Both the position numbers and the translations under genes were made by a program. Positions 49,449 through 61,400 of a stretch of 64,000 nt of DNA are shown piece after piece. Under the pieces are notes generated by a model. It had not been told where the DNA came from. It saw only the letters and a program-made list of their open reading frames with translations, and made no database searches. The DNA is from Hirundichthys speculiger. Its lineage: Eukaryota > Chordata > Actinopteri > Beloniformes > Exocoetidae. Where the stretch lies: positions 1,004,001 through 1,068,000 of the forward strand of contig JAGFBZ010000940.1 in assembly GCA_018398805.1 (NCBI GenBank), written 5' to 3'. The number at the start of each line of letters is the position of its first letter. Position 1 is the stretch's first letter.

Positions 49449-52400
49449 GGGGGGGGGGGGGGGGGGGGGTTACACATGAAGAGCTGCTTTCTGCATCCAG
49501 GTTCCTTTAGAGATTTTTTTGGGAGGGGTTTTTATATATGAAGAGTTGGAACGTTTATGAGCGAACGAGTGAGTCATGGCTCTGCTAAAGCACAGAGGGG
49601 GACTGACAGCTCCGTCTGGGTGGGGCGGCACTCAGCTCTCAGACATCTGCTCGTGGTTTGTTTATGTACGTTGCAAGTGGTCTATGAAACCAAGAAAGAG
49701 CCATGTGCACCTTTTAAAATGAGCGATTCAAGGTGACCTTAACATGTTAATGTGGTATTGGAGGCATGAACATGTAGCTACCCTTTTTTTCACTGAAAAG
49801 GTTTCATGTGTCCTTGTTTTTACCTCAATTTAAATCAAAAGAGGCTTTTCATCCACTGATCACCCCCCCACCACCACCACCAGAGTGTGATGTGATCCAC
49901 ATGGGACATCTGTCAGATTTCCATATAAACTGGAGAGCACATTGGAGAATATTGAAAAATGTAAAAACACACAAATAACTTGTGACAAGTAAGCTGAAGG
50001 CAAAATATGCATTCAGATGATATGGCTCGAAGACGTGCGTGCTGAAGGGCAAATAAGAGGACGGAGGGAAATGATTCACAGCTGAGAAGCTGAAAAAAAG
50101 AAAAATCATTATAATGTGGCAATGATGCAGTTCACGTTACATAACCAGTGGGTGTGGTCTGAGAACAACAATCCACGAGTCTGTTCACTTCCACAGAAAG
50201 TTCCTGCTGCAGAAGAATTTCATTACCATTAATAATTCTAAGGGCTGATTGCTGCTTGATGTTTATATTTTTTGTCGTAGTTTTTGCTGTGACTGATAAC
50301 AGTGAGCACTGAACAGTCACACGCAAAATGAGGTCATTGTGAGATTGTATCGCAGCCACTGAAATAGATGCATTTATGGGCACAAATATGCTCGTTATTT
50401 CCAAACATTGTTATTTTCAGGTGATTAGACTTGTGATTCGATATAAAGACAGTATCCATAAAAAGGCTGAGTCTTCGAAGAGCAAGATAGACGAAAGGAT
50501 CTCCAATTTGTAAAGAAATGCATGAGAAAAACTTTAATTTATATAGATTTGTATATTTCTATCTTTACAATGTAATATAAACCTTAGGGTGTATTTGTTT
50601 GTATTTGTCTTTATTGCTTGATGTCATCAGTGGCAGAATGCTTTTGAAGTATTGAGAAGTTGTGTTAGAAAACTAAGCAGCAAAAGCTGAACTGTTACAG
50701 CTTTTTTTTAAAAAAACTTACATTAGCTGAAACTGATGTAGCGTATATTAACAAATAAAAAACTAAAATTAAACTGTCTTTGGTTTATACTGTCTACCAA
50801 ACTAAGAAAAGTCAAATAAGTGCAAGAAAAATGTATTTCTCCATTCATTTATTGTACAATCCCAAGTCTAAAAAAGTTGGGATGCTGAATGAAACGTAGA
50901 TAAGAACAGAATGCAATGATTTGCAAATCTCATTAAAAAAATATTTTGTTACCAATAGAACACGAAGAACATATCTATGGAGCCCCGTTTGGGTCATAAT
51001 TCAATGAATAAATGAGTCTATTATTATGAAATACAGGCGTTTATTACTATGGAATATTTCCCATTATTATGATATTGGTTTCATTTTTCATAAGAATGAG
51101 CTTTTACATAATAATGGCTTTGTTCTTCATAAGAATGATTTGTGTGTCAATCACAGCAGAGAGGGCGGAGCCATTTATGTGATTGGCTGCTCTTTCATTC
51201 AGGCATAAGCGACAGAACAGTGAACCTGGTCAAGGTTTCCCGTAGCTCAGTCCAAGCTGCCATAGCTACAATCGGACTAGGAGCGCACCTTGATGACATC
51301 ACAGCCCGCTGCTAACGGGACCTCACGGCCAAAACTGGTCGATGTCAGAGCGTAGAATGGAGAACGATCAGCCAATGAGCGTGCAGGTCAACCACTGGTC
51401 CCGCCCAGTGGCAAAATGTCATTATTATGTAAAAGCTCATTCTTAGATAAAAAAAAAAAACATTCTGAAATAAACTATTATGCATTAAACTAAGATTAAA
51501 TCATAATAAAAATATATTTCACAATATTTACATTTTTCTCATAATAATGGGAGATATTTCATAATAATACACATATATTTTATAATAATGGGAAACATTT
51601 CATAATAATGGATACGTATTTCATAATATTAAACACCTGTATTTCATAATAATAGACTCATTTATTCATTGAGTTATGGCCCAAACGGGGCTCCATACTC
51701 TCCAAGCCTCTCCAGCTGGATATCCACAACTATGACAGCAGCACATCTCAAAAAGTTGGAACACGCTGATGTTTATCACTGTGTAGCATCACATCTTCTT
51801 TTAACAGCTGTCTGTAAACATCTGGGAAGTGAGGAGCGCAGCTGCTGGAGTTTTAGGAGAGAAATGTCTCATTCTTGTCTGATGCAGGATTCTACAGTCT
51901 CAACAGTCCTGGACATCCGTTGCCAGATTTGTCTTTTTCTGATGCAAGTGTTTTCTACTTCTTTGCATGCTACAGCATAAATGATGGTTGCATGCTGAAC
52001 GGGCTTCACAGACAGGTTTCTGGAAGTGTTTTCTCTCTTTAATTTCCGGTGGCCTGAAGATCATGCATATCCAGTTTTGACCTTTGACTTTGTCTCGTCA
52101 CACAGACGCTCCCGATTCTCTAAATCTTTTGATGATATTATCTACTGAAGATAATGGGATTTTCAAAGTCTGTAATTTTACACAAAATTGTTCCACGATT
52201 TTAGACGCAGTGTTCTGCGTCTGCCCTTCTTGATATCTGAGAAGCTCCGTCTCTCTGAAACCCTCCTTTTATTCCCGGTCATGTTACCGACCTGCTGCCA
52301 GTTAACCTAATAAGTTGTCAAATGCTGCTTTTTATTTATGATTTGCGTCAGTTACCCTTTCGGCCTTTTGTCGTCCCTTTTCCAGTTTTTTTTTTTTTTT

Positions 52401-55400
52401 TGATGTTACTTCAATTAAAATCTCATTAATTTTGTTTTGTGTCATTCTGTTCATATTTAAGTTTTACAAGCTGTCCCATCATCTTTAGAACTGGGCTTGT
52501 ATTTTCCATATTGTCCCGGTTTTGGCCACCAGCGGGCTGTCCGGCGGGCTACGGAAGCCCGTTTCGTTCAAACATGTGCTGTAAACCCTGTAACTGGTTC
52601 GGCCCGAGGTCCTGAGCTTTCACACCACGATGAACCGCACCAGAGTTTGACGGCAGCCGTACCAAGACCCCGACCCAAGTAAACTGAGCTCAGGACCGAA
52701 ACTCCTTTGGGTCGACTTTAATAGTTGAAGGTGCAGCATGAAAACGGCCTTCGATGGTAATCTTCTGTTTATATAATTTAATCCTGTATCACAGAGTCTC
52801 CTTGTGATGTCAACTTTTCCATTTTTTTTGTCTTCTTTGAGGTTCATTTCAGTCAGACTGTGAGAAAGTAAAGTTTGACTTTAACTCTGGAAGACTCACA
52901 TTAATTGTGGCTAAACGCAGTTTTTGCCTGCTGCTGTGTTGAACCGATCGCTCCTCAAACCCTCATAGTTCTGTGATGTATAAATCATTTAGTTTTTCTT
53001 TTTATCCTTTTTTACTTGTGACAGTCTTTTGGCCAGAAGTTTGATGATTATCGAGCTTTCATTGTGTCTCGAGCAGGACCAACAAACCAAAAGTCTGTTG
53101 TTTTACATTAAGAGCTGCGAGTAAACACGGATCAAACGTATGCGGAGATGAGAAGATGAAAAGTGGTCATAAGGATGAGAAGCTATGTAGGCCCCCGGTC
53201 TTTCTCTCCGTTGGTGTACGTACAGAGCACATGTGACCCGGGTGTGTTTGGTGTTAAGTGACTGACAGGCGGCTGAATGGATGTAGAAGCAACGGTTTGA
53301 AGGGAGAATCTCCTCTCAGACACTTTCAACCGTTGCCAGGCTGATTCTTCGCTCGCTCTTGCATTCTTCTGGACTCTAATTTTTCCCATATGTTGGAGAA
53401 ACGACACAGTGGCATTAATGATATTCTGGAGCTACATGTGAGAGCGGAAGGAACAGATGGATGAAAAGAAAAGAAACGAAAAGAGAGAAAAAATTCTATC
53501 AATTTCTATTTAACATCAGTTTAATAAAGTCCTCTGTCACGTAAGAATGAAGAGAAGATCAATCCCTTTTGTTGTGGGGTTTTCAGTCTTTGATGGAGGC
53601 TTTGCCACAAAAGTGTAGCCGTCTTGATGGGATTTACCACGCTTTCATTCTCCTGTTGTCCCTCATCCCTCCTTTCCACATGCAAGGCACACATTTCTTT
53701 AATCGAGCAGACATGAAAGGGTACGTCTTTCTCACAACGTCCGTCAGTTTTGTGCAAGTATGGAGGATATGTGTTGTCTGTATCCTTTGTTCTCTCCTCC
53801 GTTATCCTTTCATCCAATCCTGAACCGAGTCTTCTGGCTCCTGTAAACATTCACTTCCTCCAGAGCATTTCTCCCCTCATACCTTCCCATCCATCAAATC
53901 CACTCGTCGCTCCTCCTTCTTCCTCCTTTAATCTCTGCCCTTTTTTTTCCCTCCCCAGGCCCAGATTCAGCTTGATTGTGGACAGGACAACATCTGCGTC
54001 CCCGACCTGAAGCTGGCGGTTTATAGGTGAGAAGAAGTCACCGCTCTCACAGTTCACTTTACCTCCATTCAAAAAAAACATGCCTGTCATCGCCAGGCTA
54101 CGCTCATTCAGCTGTTTATCCATCCAGGAACAGATTTCATGAAAGAAATGTGCTATTGGTATTAGCAATACTAATAGCACGTGGAACATGCTTTTTTTTT
54201 TTTTTTTTACTGTCCTGGAACAAAGTGTAATTGCACACATACTCCAGTAGGAGGCAGTGTCACAGTGTCACAGTGTGTTCAGGGAGTGTTAGCTATATTG
54301 TGTCGGGTTTTTTTGCAGGTTTTTCATGCGCGCACACCGCACAGAGCAGGAGATATGAAGTGAACAAACCCTCAAGAGACACCATGTACAAATATTTAAC
54401 AGGGATGAAAAGAAAGGAGGAGAGAGGTGGAGGTAAAGAGACAAACGAAAGTCACCAGAAAGTTAAGACGAGGAAATATGACGATGCTGATGTAGCGCTT
54501 GACTTCACTGTGACTACGGTGGATTGATGCACTTTAGATCTTTACAGACTAAAAAACAATGTTAATGAAGTTATTCTTTGTCATAAGTTGGTTTATATTT
54601 CTTTCTTTTTTAATTCCCTTAACGTAAATAAGGATACAGTGTTATGTAGAGGTGTACTTATAACAATTTTATCGACAAATTATACTATTTATAGTCGCTG
54701 TGGGTGGAGAGGGGCAGCACTGCATTAAACAGAGTAAACACTATAAGCTTCTGTTATCATCTAACAATTATCACTTAATAAATGCATTTATGTATGCAGT
54801 TGCTTGTTAGTATTAGTATCATGCATCATCTTTCTGATGATGCTCAGCAGATGCAACAGCAAAAATTCTTTTTAGTGCACTTTAGTTTTTTTTTTCTAAT
54901 TTCTTCACAAAAAAAAGAAAGAATTCTTACCCATGTTGGAAATTCAAACCCGTTTGGTATTAAATAGAGTAGCGGTTGTGACATGTGAACGCAGCATCTG
55001 TTGCAAAATGAGACTCGCAAATGAAGAATGAGGACAACTTATTTCACGAGCAACAAGCCAGCAGCTGAGATGTCAGATTTTAAGGAATGATTCCCAACTG
55101 TTGGTACAAGTTCATGTTTTTGTTGATTAATCGTGTCGCTGTTTGTGGATAAACACCAGAGGTCTTTGTCGACGTCTCCTCCATTCACAAAGCAAACACG
55201 CAGACTCTGACTTTCTCCTTCCAGGCCGCCGGCTCTCTGGTTTGGGACTGGTTTGCATTACATGGCCATGTGATTTCTCTTAGCTGCAGAAATACAATCA
55301 GTGCTGAAAGTTTCCTATGAAAACTCAGAGATCTGCATTCGTAGTTGCCCCCGGGACCAAACTCGAATGATTCAGCGCTTCACTAAACAGAATTTCCCTC

Positions 55401-58400
55401 CACTGAAACTTGCCAAAGATCCCGGTCGCAGAGGTGTTTCACCGTCACAACACACGGGACCGTCGCTGTGCATCAGCTGAATTCTTTACATTCAGTTAAA
55501 CTTTTATTGACTTCATTATTTGGTTTTATATGTTTGTAGGAAATTGAATTCAGGACGGTGTCATTTCTTTTCTATCTGGAGGGTTTTGTGTTCTGGCATC
55601 AACGTTGTTTCCCCCTTGTACTTGCTAAACTTGCCCCGGCCTAATTAAAATCATCTGGCGGTGATCTTGGCTAGAAACGGGTCACTGCGTTGGGGGTGGG
55701 GTGTGTTGGGGGGGGTACATGGAATTACAGAGAAGCCCCATTTCTGACCCTCAACAGACTCCTTTTTCCCCATTTGTGCTCAAGAGAAACATGGATTTAT
55801 TACAGCCAAATGCAGCAGATGGGGGAGGGTCGGAGCGACAGGAAGTGGAGAGAATTTATCACAACACTGAAAATGTGTTGGCACACAGGGATGTCACTGT
55901 GAAACACGCAGAACATGGTGGGGGGGTTGTTTCCGGAGACAAATCACAGTCATCAGATTTGACTTGTTTCCCGGGTTGGCTGAAGACATGCAGAAGAAAC
56001 TGAAACAGAGATCCAGTGTTTGACAAAGCTTTGATTTTCATTTCATTTCACATTCCTACCTGGAGATTGAGGCCGAGTGACTTCACACAGGCAACAAACG
56101 TAGCACGAGCTAGTAAAAACTATCTGGTAAGTCTTGTGTTTATAGTCCGGAAGTGGAGGCCACTGTTTCTATTTTGTCACTTTTATTGTTATTCTATATT
56201 CCACTTGAGAATCAGCAGCAGTATGTTTGACGGTATAAGGCCTATTGTGTTTGTTGATGTGAGCCACACAGAGAAGCTCAAACTGTGTGGTCCAGAAGTG
56301 TGGATACACAGTGTGCAACAGAGCGACATTCAAACGCACACACGACGAAACAGAGAGATGAAAACAAGACTGCAAGACTTTTCTCCTGATGTTCTGACTC
56401 GTTTCGTATGTTAATGACCCCGAGGCAGAAGAGCAGGACAGCTTTGTTGCATTTGTATTCTGCCTTGGTAGTAAAAGAGTTGAAACAAAGGTGAGTTGGT
56501 ATTGTGGAACCCCCCCCCCCCCCCCAACCACCGCCACCACCACCACCACCACTGACGCTACTGATACTCAAATAATTTCCCCGCTGCTGGTATGCTGTAT
56601 ACATATATACAACCCCCCCACCGTCCCCCAAACACACACACTGTAGTCTACCCTTAACCCTGGAGAACCCAAGACCCCTTTTTTTCTTTGGAAAATTATG
56701 AACTATGCATTAAGTCGCTACTATAAGTTCACTGAACACCAAAATATCCACTTTTTCAATTCTAACCCATTATTCCACAGTTTAGGATTAGGGTCAAATT
56801 TGATCCATTGGGCTACAGGCGTATTATTTCAAAGAATCACATTAACAAACCCAGTCAGTGCAAACTATTTTAAATTCAGGAAAATTATCAGTCAACCACA
56901 CAGCTACATTTAACAAAGTTTTTTTTTTTTTCTTTTTGCTTCATTTGCTGCATGTTAGAGCTGGATTTCGAATGTACAAACACACTTTGGCCAATGGAAA
57001 CAAGAACGCAAAGCAGAAGAACGTTTTTTCAGGTAGTAAATTCAGGGCCAAAGTCATTATCATCAGCTACGAGTTGCTCCTATATTTCTCTTATAGTGAA
57101 CTTTCTTTGTTGCTTTCCCTGTCCTGAATAGGGAGCGGCCATACTCCCTGAAAAGATATAGGTATTTACTTTATTAGTCTCTGGCCTTGTACCACTGAGG
57201 TAACTTATAAAATCTAAAATATATTATACAAATTAATTTATTTCAAGGTTTAAGCCAAATACAGGACTGCACACTCAAAGTCACTCAAAGAACCAAAAGC
57301 TCCAGAGGGTCACCCATCAATTTTTCCAAAAAGAATATAAAACATACTTCTTTGCATTCTGCAAGCTCATACTGAATAGATTGACAAAAAATACACAATT
57401 TTACCGTCCGCTGGTTTGTTGAGAAGATGATTTTGTTTGGGTAGAGTTCCAGCTCAGCAAAACAGCATGCAGTCACCCATCTTGTCACTACCACTCCGGC
57501 TCATGTCAGTTCAATATTCAGCCACTAGGTGTCTCTATGCAGGGGCCAGAATTGGCACTCTGGGTTTTTGAAGTTAAATTTGACAATTTTTTTTTGTTTG
57601 TTTGTTCATTTTGAGTAGCAGCAATTAAAAGTGGCCAAATTTGACCCCGTGGGTTCTCCAGGGTTAAGTTGTTTTACTGCTGTTTGTGAAATGTGTTGTT
57701 TGAGCTCACAGTTTTCCTGATGGCAGGTCTATTAATGGCTCCCAGATTGGACTATTACGCAACCCTATAGTTTACTTCCAATAAGTTACTTTAAAAAAAA
57801 GCTTAGACTTCTGTACAATAACATACAACTACAGAAACTTGACTCACCAGTCAGTCTGATTTTACTTTCAAGAGTGCTAAATAGCCCATTAATTTAGGGC
57901 CCGATCCTCCCATCGGCAGGTCAGTCGATATTCATGCGCCCCAGCTTAAGCTTTAGCTTTATATTTAAGCGTTTTCTCCCATCCCTACGTTCAGATATGC
58001 CCACCTGCGAGAATCTGAATTGGAGGCGGTTTTAACAAAGAGGGCTGATTCATTTAAAAAAAGGAGGCGGACCAAGTCGTGATGTCATCTGTGGCAGTTT
58101 GTTCCAAATCAGGAAAACGATTTAAAAAAAATGCAAATATGAGTTATGACTTAATAAATGTTTGCCAGTTCATCTGAAAATCACAAAGGTGCCCCTGTTG
58201 TGAAACCAGAAATCAATTAGCAGTTTGAAATATTAATATTATTGATTATTTGTCCCACAATGGGGAAATTTACATCGTTACAGCAGCAAGTGGAAATAGC
58301 AATAAAAAAGAGAAAAGGACAACAATAAAATAAGATAAAACAATAATAAAAACAAACAATAGAGAATATATAATAAATAATAAATAATAACTCTGACTTT

Positions 58401-61400
58401 ATTTACAATGGATATGTTGGTAGTGATTACTATACCTGAGATAAGTTATTGCACATGTCAATGAATATGTATATGTATATTGCACACAATAAAAATTTGT
58501 CACATTTGTTTAATGTGTTAAAAATGCATTAATAATGCGTTAACTCAAATTCTGTTTAATGACACTATTATTTTTAACCGGAGATTAACGCACACATGTT
58601 TCTGTAAATGTGACCCTCGGCCAATAAGTGTATCTACAGTCAACATGTGGGACAGACATGGTGACAGAAAAGGGTCTTATGATCGGCAAATTTAGCTTTA
58701 AGGTGCTGCCAGATGGGTCTGTTGACAAGAAAAAGGTTATTTGTATTTATTGTCGCTGTGAATTGAGTTACCACCACAGGACGCGGTAAAGTTAGTTTCA
58801 CATCCAACATTAACTTGTTTTTTTTTCTCTTTAAACTTTATTTATGAAAACGGCACAGATTTCATCCAGGTTTTTTTTTTTTTTATCATTTTGTAGATAT
58901 AAGTATGCCAGACATTTCACAAGTGTCATCAACCCTCCAAGCTCAGTGGGTGTGGCTAAAACTCTCAGGAACAGCGCTGAATGTCCTTCTGAGTACCTGC
59001 TGCTGCTGCCGTGGAGTTTAGGGACCGTCAGCAAATTACTGCGGTCAAGCAGCAGCCCGACAAAATACACTAAGAAGTTGATGAATTAAGCAAAAAAGTA
59101 CGGCAGCATTGGTGGACTTCCGGTTTTCAAACTAAAGGCTTAAAGAAAAAATAAAGCAGATTCCCGTGACCCTGTATAAGACAAAACGGGTATAGATGAT
59201 GGATGGATAAACAGAACTTTAAAAAAATTATTTGTGTGATTAATTGCGAATAATCGCGAGTTAACTATAAATATCTTTCGATTATTCGCGATTAAAAAAT
59301 TTATTCGATTGACAGCCCTATAATTAACACGTTAGCATTATTATTATATATTGAAATATTGGAAATGTTATATGGTTGGCCAATGTATAATTCTGATTTA
59401 ATTATAAAACACCCACATAATGTGGAAGTGAAGATAGCGGAGGTATCAAATGCAAAAAGAAGGCCTAATTTTAAGAACGAAGAGTTGGACGTGATAAGAT
59501 AAGATTTCATCTGTCATCATGTGCTTTAACATTCGGGCTGAGCTTACAGTACCTTTCCTTGGAAAAAACTTGGTCAGCATCTGGTTGTCTACTTTCAGCC
59601 TTCTGTCTTTCTCCCCTCTCTTCTGGTATTCTGATTTATTTATTTTTTTTAGACAGGTTTGAAGGACAGCTCAGACTCTAGAGGCCATGTAGGAACGGAC
59701 CGTTAAGGACTCCTGCCAGGCCGAATTAACCATTTTTCATTTTTGCAAGGGGGTCTCAGATAGTCCTGTTCTCCTTAAAGCAACTTTACTATTGAACTGA
59801 AACAGAAAATTTGAGTTTATTTTTATACCTATGACATTGTTTCTGTAGCTGAGATATTAAGTTAAAAACTTATTTAAAGCCCAGAGCCCCCCATGACTGG
59901 GGCCCTGGTACACCTGGTACACCTGGTACACCCAGGTACACCCTGGTACAAAAATCATCACCTTCTCTCATTAAATGTTGGGCTCAGGATTTTTTTCCTG
60001 ATGGTTCATGATGATGACATTGTTTAATTGAGCTTCAAGGAACATTGCAGATTGAAAAAGGAAAAAAACTCTGGTCGATTATTAGATGGTAAAGAGTGTA
60101 GACTCTTGTTAGGGAGAAAAACAACGTGAATCAAAGCAGTTTTGAATTAGAATGGAACATGTTTTTTTTCTGAAAAATTGCAATTAATGTTGGCACAATG
60201 GACACTGGATCTACTGTACATCAAAATTAATTATTAAGCCTTTTGAAAAGACACAGAAATGTCACTCCACTTAAGCAATAGCGAGGTTAAAGACAAACCT
60301 CGGTAATTTTAACTTTGTGTGTGTACAAAAAATGTCTAAGAAGGACTGTTTATACACTGGATATATCTACTTTTGGTTGCACACCTTGTGATAAGTTTGT
60401 CGACTATAGATGTCATGTGAGAGTTTCTGGCTTCTTTCTGTATTTGTATAGTTGTGACAGAACCGGCATGTCTTGGAAACATAGGCCATTTTTTGAATTA
60501 GAATTCTGAATTAATATTTCTGAATTGGAAATTTTGATAATTTCTTTTCTGTATTTATCTTTTGTAACATATACGGGACAACTGGGGGAAATATAGTCTT
60601 ATTTTGTAAAACATTTTTTCCAAAAAGCTGGTTTGGAGTGTAACAGTCGTGAGGAATCGTAGTGATGATGTTTATTTGTTTTTTTCCCAGTGGCAGAACA
60701 GAAGTTTACCTCGGTGATGAAAATGCCTTGACCCTGACCTTTAATGCCTCAAACGATGGAGAGGGAGGGGCGTACGAGGCCGAGCTTTATGTGGTGCTTC
60801 CACCGGAGGCAGACTACAGTGGAATAGCACGCAGCAATGTGGTGAGACGGATAAAAGTATCTGTAGTTATACCTTTGAATCAACTTTTCATGTGTGTTGA
60901 CGATAAGTTCAAAATTAAAATTATTGTGTCACCCATTACTTCCATTTAATCTCAGAGGCATTTTACTTCAGATAGAAATACACTATATTGTAGTGAGCAA
61001 ATACTATTGGTAGCATAGCATATATTGCTTCCAAAAAAAAACCATAGAGGAGGTTTTATTGATCTTTTCCCATTGTATGAGTGGCATACAATGAGTGGCA
61101 TAAGCCTAACCCTAACAAAGTTTAGAAAAACATTTACCATTATGTGTTTGATTGTGCAGCCTAGAATTTGTTGTCTTTGTGTCTTTTTCCAGAGTTTGAC
61201 TCAGCTGATCTGCAGCTATGAGATGGAAAACCAGACCCGTTATCTGTTGTGTGATCTAGGAAACCCCATGAAGTCCGGTACCAGTGTAAGAGCCAAAAAA
61301 AACCCAGAGTCACATCAGCTTGCCTAATTTGTATACAACCAAACTCAACATGTCATAGGAGATAATAAACATAATTCAACTGTTATTCAAGGAGGCTTTT

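Larger units (their letters stand above)
45467..53958. other. itga5 intron 18 (8.5 kb)
   Basis: Holds the poly-G tract, the nested transposon at 50857-52499 and a LINE-tail-like piece (TTAGGGATTAATAAAGTATT at 47883-47902). C and G runs occur at 47250-47261 and 47517-47530. The other several kilobases (45467-49400 and 52500-53958) hold no exon or bounded element that I can see. Confidence 0.5.
54027..60690. other. itga5 intron 19 (6.7 kb)
   Basis: Holds the elements listed at 56658-59322 and the tandem repeat at 59905. Homopolymers: T at 54190-54209, C at 56510-56525 with a following CCACCA tract. 54210-56500 shows no exon or element. Confidence 0.5.

Noticed and set aside
49319..49510. Glycine-rich open frame
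   Set aside because: Translation of the poly-G tract.
53521..54240. Minus-strand frames opposite exon 19
   Set aside because: Shadows of exon 19 and flanking pyrimidine-rich intron.
56169..56637. Two minus-strand frames over 100 residues
   Set aside because: Both owe their length to the C-run and CCA repeats at 56510-56551; no domain or splice structure.
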